This document shows, in pieces, positions 54,336 to 63,803 of a stretch of 64,000 nucleotides of DNA. Position 1 is the stretch's first letter. Each line of letters begins with the position of its first letter. Below the pieces are notes generated by a model. It searched no databases. It had not been told where the DNA came from and saw nothing but the letters and a program-made list of their open reading frames with translations. Source of the DNA: Streptomyces sp. XD-27 (GTDB lineage: Bacteria; Actinomycetota; Actinomycetes; Streptomycetales; Streptomycetaceae); contig NZ_CP130713.1 in NCBI RefSeq assembly GCF_030553055.1, positions 4,526,001 to 4,590,000 on the forward strand, given 5' to 3'. The position numbers and the translations under genes are program-made.

Positions 54336-55064
54336 ATGACCGATCCGCACGGCCTCCACGGCCGCCCCCACGGCGGGCACCCGGCGGCGACGCCATCCGT
54401 ACGCGTTCTTCTCGCCGACGACGAGGCGGTGATCCGGGCCGGGGTGCGCGCCATCCTCGCCGCCGATCCCGGGATCCAGGTCGTCGCGGAGGCCGTCGAC
54501 GGGCGGGCGGCGGTGGAGGCGGTGCGCGCGCACCGGCCCGATGTGGCGCTGCTCGACATCCGTATGCCCCGGCTGGACGGGCTCGCCGCGTGCGAGGAGA
54601 TCGTGCGGGCGGTGCCGGGTACGGCGGTGGCGATGCTCACGACCTTTTCGGAGGACGCGTACATCGCCCGCGCGCTGGGCGGCGGTGCGACCGGGTTCCT
54701 GCTCAAGTCCGGGGACCCGTACGAACTCCTCGCGGGCGTACGGGCCGTGGCGGGCGGCGGGGCGTTCCTCTCGCCCGCCGTGGCGCGGCATGTCATCGCC
54801 GAACTCGGTGGCGAGCGGCTGGCGCGCGGTGCGGCGGCCCGGGCCCGGATCGACGCGTTGACCGCCCGCGAGCGGGAGGTGCTGGCGCTGGTCGGCGCCG
54901 GGCTGTCGAACGCGGAGATCGCACGGCGGCTGCATCTGGTCGAGGGCACGGTCAAGGGGCATGTCAGCGCGGTGCTCGACCGGTTGGCGGTGGGCAACCG
55001 GGTACAGGCGGCGATCGTGGCCCACGAGGCGGGGCTGGTCGCGGACCCGGAGGCGGGCACCTGA
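54336..55064 (+). CDS. Response regulator, NarL/FixJ family
   Basis: A 242-aa regulator. After a His/Pro-rich leader (MTDPHGLHGRPHGGHP) comes the receiver: LLADDEAV, phospho-Asp in VALLDIRMPRLDG, LTTF, FLLKSGDP. Then a LuxR HTH: LTAREREVLALVGAGLSNAEI and VEGTVKGHVSAVLDRL. It is the likely partner of the HisKA_3 kinase at 49540, from which it is separated by accessory genes on both strands. A terminator overlaps its stop codon. Confidence 0.93.
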   Translation: MTDPHGLHGRPHGGHPAATPSVRVLLADDEAVIRAGVRAILAADPGIQVVAEAVDGRAAVEAVRAHRPDVALLDIRMPRLDGLAACEEIVRAVPGTAVAMLTTFSEDAYIARALGGGATGFLLKSGDPYELLAGVRAVAGGGAFLSPAVARHVIAELGGERLARGAAARARIDALTAREREVLALVGAGLSNAEIARRLHLVEGTVKGHVSAVLDRLAVGNRVQAAIVAHEAGLVADPEAGT

Positions 55065-55084
55065 CCGGCCGGCCACGGCCGGTC
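55063..55084 (+). terminator. Terminator overlapping the response regulator stop
   Basis: GACCGGCC (55063-55070) and GGCCGGTC (55077-55084) form a perfect 8-bp stem with a 6-nt loop, followed by TTTCCC. The stem begins in the TGA stop codon. Confidence 0.7.
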
Positions 55085-55132
55085 TTTCCCACCTCACTCC
55101 ACCCCCACCACCCCGTCCCGGTTCGTCCTCTG

Positions 55133-55771
55133 TCATCGGACGGGTCGGGTGCTCGGGGCCGCGGGTCCAGGGCCCACCACTCGTGCCGCCACGCCGGGGC
55201 GGCGGTGCCGCGCCGTCGTCCGTATACGCGCCACCCGGGCCGCCGCCGGACCGGCGAGCAGTCCCGCGCAGGCCGCCGCGGTTACGGCGCCCAACACCGC
55301 CCCCGCCGCCACGTCGTGGGGATAGTGGACGCCGACGTACACCCGTGAGAACGCCAGCAGCGCGGCGAGCGGCAGCGCCAGCGCCGCCGTGCGCCGCCAC
55401 GCGAACACCGCGCCCACCGCCAGTGCCGCCGCCAGCGTCGCGTGGTTGCTGGGGAAGGACCAGTCGCCCGGTGGCGGGCAGGAGGCGATCGGCGGTGCCG
55501 CTCCGGTCACCGCGCGGCAGGGGCGCTCCTCGTCGACGACGGTCTTGAGGGCCTCGCTGCACACATACGCCGCCACCGTCGCCACCGGCACCAGCAGCGC
55601 CAGCGCCATGCCGCGCGCGGTGCCGCGCCGGGCCCGCCACCAGGCCGCGGCGGCGACGCCCGCGAGCAGCAGCAGCCCCGCGTCCGTGCCGAGTTCGGCC
55701 AGTCGGTGCAGCCAGCCGGGCGAGTCGTGGGCGGCGTCGGTGATGCCGCGGTAGAGATCCGTGCTCATCAT
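55133..55771 (-). CDS. PAP2-family membrane phosphatase
   Basis: A 212-aa membrane protein with about five helices and the complete acid-phosphatase signature: K-x6-RP (KTVVDEERP), PSNHAT and SRVYVGVHYPHDV. Such proteins dephosphorylate lipid pyrophosphates such as undecaprenyl-PP, or phosphatidic acid, outside the membrane. Start at either of two adjacent ATGs. The Arg/Pro-rich tail is variable. It stands alone. Confidence 0.92.
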   Translation of the reverse strand: MMSTDLYRGITDAAHDSPGWLHRLAELGTDAGLLLLAGVAAAAWWRARRGTARGMALALLVPVATVAAYVCSEALKTVVDEERPCRAVTGAAPPIASCPPPGDWSFPSNHATLAAALAVGAVFAWRRTAALALPLAALLAFSRVYVGVHYPHDVAAGAVLGAVTAAACAGLLAGPAAARVARIRTTARHRRPGVAARVVGPGPAAPSTRPVR

Positions 55772-55946
55772 GGATCAGGACGGTACGAATCCGTACGCAG
55801 TCACCACATCGGGCGTTCGTCAGTGGCCGTATCTGACGAAAGTCAGGGGGCGCGGCCCCGCCGTCCGGTCAGATGATGGGAAAAGTAAGGGGCTTGTGCG
55901 GCGGGTACTGGCTGGTGGTGCCTCGGATCTCTCGTAGAGTTTCCGC

Positions 55947-56765
55947 GTGGGATCTCTGCGCAATCCGATCGGGCCGCTCCCCTCCTCCATCTACTGGCGA
56001 CGGAGGGCAGTTGCGCTGCTCCTGTTCGTCCTTCTCGCCCTCCTGGCCGTCTGGGCCTTCAGCCTGGGTGGTTCGGGCGGCGGCAAGCACGACGAGAGCA
56101 AGGGAACGGGCGGCGACGGAGCCGCGAGCACCATCACCCCCGGGCCTTCGGCGACCACGCCGGTGAACAGCAATCGGCCGGGCGGGCGGGACGAGGCGGA
56201 CGACGACGAGGACGGCAGCGGTTCGGGCGGCGGTGGCGGCAACGACGGTGCCGCGGGCGGCGGTTCGGGCGGCGGCGGCTCCGGTGCGGACGGCGCCCAG
56301 GGCATCGGCTCCGGCGAGGGCGTCGCCGTACCGGCCGACTCGCTGCTGCCGGACTGTAAGCCCGGCGCGGTCGAACTGACCGTGCGCAGCGTGAAGGGCG
56401 GCCGCGTGAAGAGCTCCTACGCGGCCGACGAGAAGCCGACGTTCGAGATCATCGTCAAGAACTCCGCGTCCAGCGCCTGCAAGGTGGACTTCGGCCGCGC
56501 CTCGGCCTCGCTCACCATCACGGACTCCGAAGACGACCATGTGTGGGCGTCCGACGACTGCCCGAAGGGCAGCGCTGTCGCGCTGATCGAGGTCCCCGGC
56601 GAGGGCGAGAGCAAGCGCACGGTGGTGTGGGACCGCGAGCGGAGCGCCGAGGGCTGCGCCACGCCGTCGGGCGGCGCCGCCGCCGGGGCCGGCGAGTACC
56701 TCGTCGAGGCGAAGGTCGGCGGACTCGGCGCCGCGCAGGTCTCGTTCACCCTCGAAAAGGACTGA
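55947..56765 (+). CDS. Membrane-anchored extracellular protein, function unknown
   Basis: A 272-aa protein: short cytoplasmic start (GTG 55947), a helix (AVALLLFVLLALLAVWAFSL, about 21-40), and a long Gly/Ser/Asp-rich stalk (about 41-130). A beta-sandwich-like C-terminal domain follows (CKPGAVELTVRSVKGG ... SSACKVDFGRASASL ... VWASDDCPKG ... EGCATPS) with four Cys, probably two disulfides. It sits beside disA in a conserved streptomycete position. No enzyme motif is visible. Confidence 0.85.
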   Translation: MGSLRNPIGPLPSSIYWRRRAVALLLFVLLALLAVWAFSLGGSGGGKHDESKGTGGDGAASTITPGPSATTPVNSNRPGGRDEADDDEDGSGSGGGGGNDGAAGGGSGGGGSGADGAQGIGSGEGVAVPADSLLPDCKPGAVELTVRSVKGGRVKSSYAADEKPTFEIIVKNSASSACKVDFGRASASLTITDSEDDHVWASDDCPKGSAVALIEVPGEGESKRTVVWDRERSAEGCATPSGGAAAGAGEYLVEAKVGGLGAAQVSFTLEKD

Positions 56766-56768
56766 CGG

Positions 56769-56843
56769 CCGCAGACCGACGGTGCGCAGACCGGTAGTGC
56801 GAAGACCGGCGGTGCGAAGACCGGCGGTGCGCAGACCGGTGGC
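56769..56843 (+). repeat. Five 15-bp tandem repeats after the anchored protein gene
   Basis: Units of the type GCG(C/A)AGACCGG(C/T)GGT run head to tail at 56769-56783, 56784-56798, 56799-56813, 56814-56828 and 56829-56843; the third and fourth are identical. They lie in the 154-bp space between two converging genes. Confidence 0.9.
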
Positions 56844-56919
56844 CGGAGCGCGCACCGTCCGCTCCGGCCGTCCGTTCATACGCGTACGCGCACCGGTGCC
56901 TCCACCGGTACGCGTACCG

Positions 56920-58023
56920 CTACACGTAGCGTTCGAGAATCGAGGATTCGGCGAGCCGGGAGAGTCCCTCACGCACCGACCGGGCGCGCGCCTCGCCCAC
57001 CCCGTCGACCGTCTGGAGGTCGTCCACGCTCGCTGCCAGCAGCTTCTGCAGGCCGCCGAAGTGCTCCACCAGCCGCTCGATGATCGCGCCCGGCAGCCGC
57101 GGCACCTTGGCCAGCAGCCGGAATCCGCGCGGCGAGACCGCCGAGTCGAGGGTCTCGGGCGAGCCGCTGTAGCCCAGGGCCCGCGCCACGATGGGCAGTT
57201 CGAGCAGCTCGGCGTGGCTGAGCCGGTCCAGTTCCGCCAGCGCCTCCGCGACCGTGCGGGTGCGCTTGGCGGTCGGCTCCGGCACGTAGTCGCGGATGAC
57301 CAGCTCACGCTCGGGCTCCACGCCCGCGATCAACTCGTCCAGCTGGAGGGAGAGGAGGCGGCCGTCGGTGCCCAGCTCGACCACGTACTCGGCGATCTCC
57401 GTGGCGATCCGGCGCACCATCTCCAGGCGCTGCGCCACCGCCGTCACGTCCCGGACGGTGACGAGGTCCTCGATCTCGAGCGCGGACAGCGTGCCCGCCA
57501 CCTCGTCCAGCCGCAGCTTGTACCGCTCCAGCGTCGCCAGCGCCTGGTTGGCGCGGGACAGGATGGCCGCCGACTCCTCCAGGACGCGCCGCTCCCCGTC
57601 CACGTAGAGCGCGATCAGCCGCATCGACTGGCTGACGGAGACGACCGGGAACTTGGTCTGGATGGAGACGCGCTGCGCGGTGCGGTGCCGGGTGCCGGTC
57701 TCCTCGGTGGGGATGGACGCGTCCGGGACCAGCTGGACGCCCGCCCGCACGATCTTGGTGATGTCCTTGTCGAGGATCAGCGCGCCGTCCAGCTTGCACA
57801 GCTCGCGCAGCCGGGTCGCGGAGAACTCGACGTCCAGGACGAAGCCGCCGGTACACAGGGGCTCGACGGTCTTGTCCATGCCCAGGACGATGAGGCCGCC
57901 CGTGTTGCCGCGCACGACGCGCTCCAGCCCGTCCCGCAGCGCCGTGCCGGGTGCGACGGCGCTCAGCGAGGCGCGCATCAGGTCATCGGCCTTGCCGGGT
58001 GCCGCCCGGTCGCCTGCTGCCAC
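56920..58023 (-). CDS. disA: DNA integrity scanning diadenylate cyclase DisA
   Basis: A 367-aa enzyme making c-di-AMP from two ATP. The DAC domain shows [10 protein letters not shown] (DGA motif) and [11 protein letters not shown] (RHR motif); the C-terminal part has the helical linker and the HhH DNA-binding domain ([20 protein letters not shown]). Start GTG 58023 follows GGAGGA by about six bases. It lies downstream of radA on the same strand with an 89-bp gap, the common actinobacterial pairing. Confidence 0.97.
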   Translation of the reverse strand: MAAGDRAAPGKADDLMRASLSAVAPGTALRDGLERVVRGNTGGLIVLGMDKTVEPLCTGGFVLDVEFSATRLRELCKLDGALILDKDITKIVRAGVQLVPDASIPTEETGTRHRTAQRVSIQTKFPVVSVSQSMRLIALYVDGERRVLEESAAILSRANQALATLERYKLRLDEVAGTLSALEIEDLVTVRDVTAVAQRLEMVRRIATEIAEYVVELGTDGRLLSLQLDELIAGVEPERELVIRDYVPEPTAKRTRTVAEALAELDRLSHAELLELPIVARALGYSGSPETLDSAVSPRGFRLLAKVPRLPGAIIERLVEHFGGLQKLLAASVDDLQTVDGVGEARARSVREGLSRLAESSILERYV

Positions 58024-58112
58024 TGCACTCCTCCGTCGCCAGTCTGTCGGTGCCGCGGGCCGTCCCCCGGCCGTCCGGTGGTGCGTACGTACGGGCGAGA
58101 CCAGGGCAAAGT

Positions 58113-59528
58113 CTACCGGCGCTCGACCTCCTCCCGTGGGGCCTCCCGGCGTACGCGCCGGGGCAGCACCCGGAGCGCGTCCCCTATGTCCGCCACTTCC
58201 TGAACGCGCATCCCCTCCGGGATCCTGCCGGGATCGCCCGGGACCAGCGCGTGCGTGAAGCCCAGCCGGGCCGCCTCCGCCAGCCGCCGCTGCACGCCCG
58301 TCACCCGCCTGACCTCGCCCGCCAGCCCGACCTCGCCGATCGCCACCAGGTTCTTGGGCAGCGGGGTGTCGCTGGCGGCGCTGGCCAGCGCGAGGGCCAC
58401 GGCGAGGTCCGCGGCGGGCTCGGACAGCTTCACGCCGCCGACCGTGGCGCTGTAGATGTCGCGCTTGCCCAGCGCGCTGATCCGGCCGCGCTGCTCCAGC
58501 ACGGCCAGCATCATCGACACCCGCGAGGTCTCCAGGCCGGAGGTGGTGCGGCGCGGCGAAGGGATCTGCGAGTCGACGGTCAGCGCCTGCACTTCGGCGA
58601 CCAGCGGGCGGCGGCCCTCCAGCGTCACCGTCAGGCAGGTGCCGGGCACGGCCTCGGCGCGGCGGGTGAGGAAGAGCCCGGAAGGGTCGGCGAGGCCGGT
58701 GATGCCCTCGTCGTGCAGCTCGAAGCAGCCGACCTCGTCGGTGGCCCCGTACCGGTTCTTCACGCCGCGCACCAGCCGGAGCCGGGCGTGCCGGTCGCCT
58801 TCGAAACTCAGCACGACATCCACCAGGTGCTCCAGCAGGCGCGGGCCCGCGATGGCCCCGTCCTTGGTGACATGGCCGACGAGCAGGGTGGCCATGCCGC
58901 GCTCCTTCGACGCCCGGATCAGCGCCCCGGCCACCTCGCGGACCTGCGCCATGCCGCCGGGCGCGCCGTCGATCTCGGGGGAGGCGACGGTCTGTACGGA
59001 GTCGAGGACCAGCAGCGACGGCTTGACGGTGTCGAGGTGGCCGAGGACGGCGGACAGGTCGGTCTCGGCGGCGAGGTACAGATGGTCGCTGAGCGCGCCG
59101 ATGCGGTCGGCGCGCAGCCGCACCTGGCTCGCGGACTCCTCGCCGGTGATGTAGAGCGTGCGGTGGTCGTCGTCGGCGGCCTTGGCGGCGACGTCCAGCA
59201 GCAGCGTGGACTTGCCGACGCCCGGCTCGCCCGCCAGCAGCACGACGGCCCCGGGGATCAGCCCGCCGCCCAGCACCCGGTCCAGCTCGGGAACGCCGGT
59301 GCCCCGCGCGGTGGCCTGGCGGCCGTCGACCTGGCCGATGGGGAGCGCGGCCGAGGTGACCCGGCCGGGCGCGGTGGTCCGCACGGCGGGCGCGCCGAAC
59401 TCCTCGACCGTCCCCCACGCCTGGCACTCCGGGCAGCGGCCGAGCCACTTGGCGGTGGTCCAGCCGCACTCGGTGCAGCGGTAGGAGGGCCGGTCCTTGG
59501 CGGACGAGCGGGAGGTACGGGCAGCCAT
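58113..59528 (-). CDS. radA: DNA repair protein RadA (Sms)
   Basis: A 471-aa RecA-like helicase for recombination intermediates. N-terminal C4 zinc finger ([20 protein letters not shown]), Walker [10 protein letters not shown], Walker [10 protein letters not shown], the RadA motif as KNRYG (KNRFG in many species), and a C-terminal Lon-protease-like domain ([27 protein letters not shown]). ATG 59528 is the natural start. In B. subtilis RadA modulates DisA, so the pairing is functional as well as positional. Confidence 0.97.
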   Translation of the reverse strand: MAARTSRSSAKDRPSYRCTECGWTTAKWLGRCPECQAWGTVEEFGAPAVRTTAPGRVTSAALPIGQVDGRQATARGTGVPELDRVLGGGLIPGAVVLLAGEPGVGKSTLLLDVAAKAADDDHRTLYITGEESASQVRLRADRIGALSDHLYLAAETDLSAVLGHLDTVKPSLLVLDSVQTVASPEIDGAPGGMAQVREVAGALIRASKERGMATLLVGHVTKDGAIAGPRLLEHLVDVVLSFEGDRHARLRLVRGVKNRYGATDEVGCFELHDEGITGLADPSGLFLTRRAEAVPGTCLTVTLEGRRPLVAEVQALTVDSQIPSPRRTTSGLETSRVSMMLAVLEQRGRISALGKRDIYSATVGGVKLSEPAADLAVALALASAASDTPLPKNLVAIGEVGLAGEVRRVTGVQRRLAEAARLGFTHALVPGDPGRIPEGMRVQEVADIGDALRVLPRRVRREAPREEVERR

Positions 59529-59791
59529 GCCGCAACGCTAGCGCCGGGCACTGACAACGGGGGTACGGCCCCCGAACCCGGCCGGCCCGCGCGGTGCGGG
59601 GAGGCGCTCCGCCTGGGGCAGGGCGCCCTGTGCGCCGTCGGCACGCGCCGGGGCACGTGCGCCGGGCACATAGCAGGTTGCACGGTCCCCGTCGGATCTT
59701 CTGTCCCCCTTTGAGGGAGATGGTCACCCGTAAGGGTTAAACCTGTCCAAGAGTCCCGAGCGCGTCTGCATCATCCGCCTACCGTCACCGA

Positions 59792-61654
59792 GTGATGAGC
59801 ACACGGTCAGAGCACCCCACGCACGCCACCGGCGCACACCGGGCGCGACGCCGCGTCTCGGGGCCCCTCTCCAGGGGGCCCTCCATGGAGGTATCTGAGG
59901 GGAACGCGCCTCAGGGAAACGGATCTTGGGGAAACGAACCTCCAACGGATGGCCCTCCGGCGGACGGCCCCCCGGCGGACGGCCCCCCAGCGGGCGGACC
60001 TGCAGAGGGTCGACCCTCGGAGGGTGAGCCTCCGGGAGCCGAGCCCCAGGGCTGTACCCAGCGCCCTTTGGCGCACTACGAGCCGTATCTGGACGGCCTC
60101 TTCACCTACTGCCTGTCCGTTCTGTGCGATCACGACACCGCGACGGCCGCGCTCGGCGACGCGCTCGCCGTCTCCGAGCGGCAGCGTGCGCGCGGCCGCC
60201 GCGTCCCGGCGGACAAGGCGCTGGAACGCTCCTGGCTCTACGCCCTCGCCCGCTGGGCCTGCCAGCGCAAGCTCGCCGAACTGACGGGCTGTACGCGGCA
60301 GGGGCCGCGCGAGACGGCCTCCGACGCCGCGGCCGCCCAGCGCCGTCGCGAACTCGCCGCGCTGGCCTGGCCGGAGGCCGCCGGCACCACCGCCGAGCAG
60401 CGCGAGGCCCTCGAACTGTCCGTACGCCACCGGCTCACACCGCAGGAGGTCGCGGCCGTGATCGGCCGGGAGCGCGACGAGACCCGCGCCCTGCTGGCCA
60501 GCGCCGCCTGCGAGGTCGAGCGGACCCGCGCCGCGCTCGCCGTCGTGGAACTCGGGCACTGCCCGGTCGTCGCCCGGCTCGCGGGCGACACGCGGGTGCT
60601 GCTGTCCGCCGCGCTCCGCCGGGAACTGGTCCGGCACGTCGACGACTGCCGCGCCTGCCGCCGCCGGGCGGAGCAGGCCACCGCGGGCGGCCCCTGGCCG
60701 GGGACGGCCGCCGCGCCCGCCGAACTGCCGGTGCTCGACGCGCCGCGCCCGGCGGTGCACGCCGCGATGCTGCGCGCCCTGCGGGCACGCCCGACCCGCG
60801 CGGGCGCGGGACCGCGGTTCGACCGGCTCGGCTTCCCCCTGGCCCCCAAGGACCGCGCCGCGCGCCGGAGCCGGATGCGCAGCCGCGCGATGGCCACCAC
60901 GGTGGTCGCGACCGTGATCGCGGCACCGGTGCTCGCGCTGTGGGCGGCGTACCGGGGCGCGCCGTTGACCGGCGAGGCCCGCGACGCGGACGCGGTCGCG
61001 TCGCGGGAGGACAGCGAGGACGGGCTCGACGGCCGCCGGTACGAGGAGGCGGGCAGCGCCCAGGACGAGAGCCTCGGCCCGTGGCCGCGCGACGGCGCCC
61101 CGGGATCCGGCCTGGCGGTCGACGTGATCGGTCCGGACGGCGGGCGGTGGACGGATGCCCGGGGGGACTCGGGAGCCACCCGTGAGGAAGGCGCCGAGCG
61201 CCGTAAGGAGCACCGCCGCTCGCGCGGCGAGGAGTCGCGGCCCCCGCGCCCCGGCCGACCCGCGCCGGGGCCGGGTCGGCTGACGGTCGACGCGCAGCCG
61301 AGCGGCGACGTGACGGCCATCACGCTCACGGCGTCCGGCGGGTCCCCGGTGCGCTGGTCCGCCACGCCGAGCGCCGGATGGCTCCAGCTGAGCCGGACGG
61401 CCGGGGTGCTGCGGCCGGGCGAGTCGGTGACGTTCACGGTGTACGTGGACCACGGGCTGGAGCCGGAGGGCCGCTGGAGCGCCCGGGTGGAGGTGGGACC
61501 GTCGGCCGGGATGGTGGTGATCGAGGGCGGCGCGCCTTCCGGCCCGACCCCGGGGCCCACGCCGAGCCCGACGCCCCCGCCGTCCCCGACGCCGAGCGAC
61601 CCGCCCCCGGCGGAGCCGTCCCCGACCCCGCAGCCCACCACCCGAACCGGCTGA
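59792..61654 (+). CDS. Sigma-like / zinc anti-sigma / BACON-domain membrane fusion
   Basis: A 620-aa composite. After a PPADGPPADG-type N-terminal repeat there is a helical ECF-sigma-like part (about 90-255: YEPYLDGLFTYCLSVLCDHDTA ... LSVRHRLTPQEVAAVIGRERDE). Next is an anti-sigma-like segment with HVDDCRAC (H-x3-C-x2-C zinc motif), then one membrane helix (MATTVVATVIAAPVLALWAAY). An acidic linker leads to a BACON-like extracellular beta domain (LTVDAQPSGDVTAITLTA ... PGESVTFTVYVD) and a Pro/Thr tail. The true start could be ATG 59885. Its role is unknown. Confidence 0.82.
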   Translation: MMSTRSEHPTHATGAHRARRRVSGPLSRGPSMEVSEGNAPQGNGSWGNEPPTDGPPADGPPADGPPAGGPAEGRPSEGEPPGAEPQGCTQRPLAHYEPYLDGLFTYCLSVLCDHDTATAALGDALAVSERQRARGRRVPADKALERSWLYALARWACQRKLAELTGCTRQGPRETASDAAAAQRRRELAALAWPEAAGTTAEQREALELSVRHRLTPQEVAAVIGRERDETRALLASAACEVERTRAALAVVELGHCPVVARLAGDTRVLLSAALRRELVRHVDDCRACRRRAEQATAGGPWPGTAAAPAELPVLDAPRPAVHAAMLRALRARPTRAGAGPRFDRLGFPLAPKDRAARRSRMRSRAMATTVVATVIAAPVLALWAAYRGAPLTGEARDADAVASREDSEDGLDGRRYEEAGSAQDESLGPWPRDGAPGSGLAVDVIGPDGGRWTDARGDSGATREEGAERRKEHRRSRGEESRPPRPGRPAPGPGRLTVDAQPSGDVTAITLTASGGSPVRWSATPSAGWLQLSRTAGVLRPGESVTFTVYVDHGLEPEGRWSARVEVGPSAGMVVIEGGAPSGPTPGPTPSPTPPPSPTPSDPPPAEPSPTPQPTTRTG

Positions 61655-61791
61655 CCACTCGGCCGGGCCACGACCGGGCTCGGCGTGCACGCGTGTTCGC
61701 CGCCCGACCTTGGTCGTCCGCTGCCCCGTCCCGCTGCCCCGGCTGACCACCCGAGCCGGCTGACCGCTCGGCCGGGGCCACGGCCGGGCTC
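61638..61791 (+). repeat. Imperfect direct repeat of about 45 bp
   Basis: CCACCCGA(A/G)CCGGCTGACC and the following A/G-CTCGGCCGGG...CCGGGCTC occur at 61638-61681 and again at 61747-61791. The first copy covers the stop of the BACON protein, the second lies 109 bp downstream in the gap before the converging gene. Confidence 0.8.
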
Positions 61792-61822
61792 AGGGGGCCG
61801 CCGGCCGGGCTCAGGGGCCGCG

Positions 61823-62641
61823 TCAGCGGGGCGGGTCGGCGGGGTGGGGGGCCAGGAGGGGGAGCTGCGAGGCCAGGCGGGCCGCGCAGAGCTCGGCCAG
61901 CTTCTCGTACCCCTCCTTGCCCATCAGCTCCGTCAGCTCCGGCCGGTACGACACGTACACCGGCTCACCCCCGCCGTGTGCCGACGTCGCCGACGTGCAC
62001 CACCAGTGCAGGTCGTGGCCCCCGGGGCCCCAGCCGCGCCGGTCGTACTCGCCGATCGTGATCTGGAGCACCCGGGTGTCGTCCGGGCGGTCGATCCAGT
62101 CGTACGTCCGCCGGATCGGCAGCTGCCAGCACACGTCCGGCTTGGTCTCCAGCGGCTCGCGGCCGTCCCGCAGCGCCAGGATGTGCAGGGAGCAGCCCGC
62201 ACCGCCCGCGAACCCGGGCCGGTTCTGGAAGATGCACGAGCCCTCATACCGGCGGGTCTGGCGGTCGCCGTCCTCGTCCGTCTGCGTCCAGCCCGTCTCG
62301 CGGCCGACGTCGTGGAACTGCCAGATGTCCGGGGTGAGCCGGGCCACCTCGACCGCCACCCGCTGCTCGTCCTCCTCGTCCGAGAAGTGCGCGCCCAGGG
62401 TGCAGCAGCCGTCGGCGGCGCGGCCGGCCTGGATGCCCTGGCAGCCCTGGCCGAAGACGCAGGTCCAGCGGGACGTCAGCCAGGTGAGGTCGCAGCGGAA
62501 GACCTGCTCGTCGTCGGCGGGGTCGGGGAACTCGACCCAGGCGCGCGGGAAGTCCAGCCCGACCTCGTCCCGGAGGGCGCCGTTCCCGTTCGCCTGCTTC
62601 TTCGCCACTTTGTCCTGCTTGGCCTTTTTCGTCTTCGCCAC
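61823..62641 (-). CDS. Conserved Cys-rich protein, function unknown
   Basis: A 272-aa protein with a Lys-rich start ([16 protein letters not shown]) and many conserved Cys: [52 protein letters not shown] and HWWCTSA. The pattern suggests a metal- or Fe-S-binding fold like the YkgJ/DUF3109 groups, but I cannot assign it firmly. It diverges from the Ppx/GppA gene with a 64-bp gap, a conserved streptomycete arrangement. Start is GTG 62641. Confidence 0.82.
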   Translation of the reverse strand: MAKTKKAKQDKVAKKQANGNGALRDEVGLDFPRAWVEFPDPADDEQVFRCDLTWLTSRWTCVFGQGCQGIQAGRAADGCCTLGAHFSDEEDEQRVAVEVARLTPDIWQFHDVGRETGWTQTDEDGDRQTRRYEGSCIFQNRPGFAGGAGCSLHILALRDGREPLETKPDVCWQLPIRRTYDWIDRPDDTRVLQITIGEYDRRGWGPGGHDLHWWCTSATSAHGGGEPVYVSYRPELTELMGKEGYEKLAELCAARLASQLPLLAPHPADPPR

Positions 62642-62705
62642 CCCTCAAGCCTAAGCGGGCGGGGACCCGTGCATGACCGGTCAGCGGGCGCAGTAGCGTG
62701 CAGGC

Positions 62706-63638
62706 ATGAGACTCGGAGTCCTCGACGTGGGTTCGAACACCGTCCACCTGCTCGTGGTGGACGCGCACCCGGGCGCGCGTCCCCTGCCCGCCCACTCGCA
62801 CAAGGCGCAGCTGCGGCTGGCGGAACTGCTCGACGCGGACGGCGCCATCGGGCCCGCCGGCGTGGAGCGGCTGATCTCGGTGATCAAGGACGCGCTGGTG
62901 GCGGCCGAGGACAAGGGCGTGGAGGACGTGCTGCCGTTCGCGACCTCCGCCGTCCGCGAGGCGACCAACGCGGACGAGGTGCTGGCGCGCGTCGCCGAGG
63001 AGACCGGCGTCTCACTGACCGTGCTCAGCGGCGAGGAGGAGGCGCGGCTCACCTTCCTCGCCGCCCGCCGCTGGCTCGGCTGGTCGGCCGGCCGCCTGCT
63101 GGTCCTCGACATCGGCGGCGGCTCGCTGGAGATCGCGTACGGGCTGGACGAGGACCCGGCCCTGGCGGTCTCCCTGCCGCTGGGCGCGGGTCGGCTGACC
63201 GCCGGCTGGCTGCCCGGCGACCCGCCCGAGCCGACCGACGTCCGCGCGCTGCGGCGGCACGTCCGCGCCCAGATCGCCCGGATCGTCGGCGACTTCAACC
63301 GGCTCGGCCCGCCCGACCACGTCGTCGGCACCTCCAAGACCTTCAAGCAGCTGGCCCGGATCGCGGGCGCGGCGCGCTCCGCCGACGGCCCGTACATCAC
63401 CCGCAAGCTGTCCTTGCAGGCCATGGAGGAGTGGGTGCCGAAGCTGGCCGTCATGCCGACGGTCCAGCGCGCGGACCTGCCCGGCGTGTCGGAGGGCCGT
63501 GCGAGCCAGCTGGTGGCCGGGGCGCTGGTCGCCGAGGGCGCGATGGACCTGTTCGGGGTGGAGGAGCTGGAGGTCTGCCCCTGGGCGCTTCGCGAGGGCG
63601 TGATCCTGCGCCGCCTCGACCACCTTCCGACGCCGTGA
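62706..63638 (+). CDS. Ppx/GppA family phosphatase (exopolyphosphatase-like)
   Basis: A 310-aa member of the sugar kinase/HSP70/actin superfamily: [17 protein letters not shown] (phosphate 1), [32 protein letters not shown], and [14 protein letters not shown] (phosphate 2). Such short actinobacterial forms cleave polyphosphate or, less well, pppGpp. The C-terminal HD-like domain of E. coli Ppx is absent. Start ATG 62706. Confidence 0.93.
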   Translation: MRLGVLDVGSNTVHLLVVDAHPGARPLPAHSHKAQLRLAELLDADGAIGPAGVERLISVIKDALVAAEDKGVEDVLPFATSAVREATNADEVLARVAEETGVSLTVLSGEEEARLTFLAARRWLGWSAGRLLVLDIGGGSLEIAYGLDEDPALAVSLPLGAGRLTAGWLPGDPPEPTDVRALRRHVRAQIARIVGDFNRLGPPDHVVGTSKTFKQLARIAGAARSADGPYITRKLSLQAMEEWVPKLAVMPTVQRADLPGVSEGRASQLVAGALVAEGAMDLFGVEELEVCPWALREGVILRRLDHLPTP

Positions 63639-63803
63639 CCGCGTTCGGTTTCTCGGCCGTGTTCTCGACGCCGTAACCGCGTGTCCGGCGGCTTCGTCGT
63701 CTCCCCGGCGCCCTGACCGCGTTCCGGCGTCTTGACGATCTCCCGGCCTCTTGACGGGCGGCCGTCTCCCTCCGTTCCGACGGGCGGCCGTACGCTGTCC
63801 CTC

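Noticed and set aside
55869..57308. Minus-strand ORF of about 480 codons overlapping the anchored extracellular protein gene
   Set aside because: Its first part is disA in a shifted frame and the rest is antisense to a gene with a clear helix and Cys-containing ectodomain.
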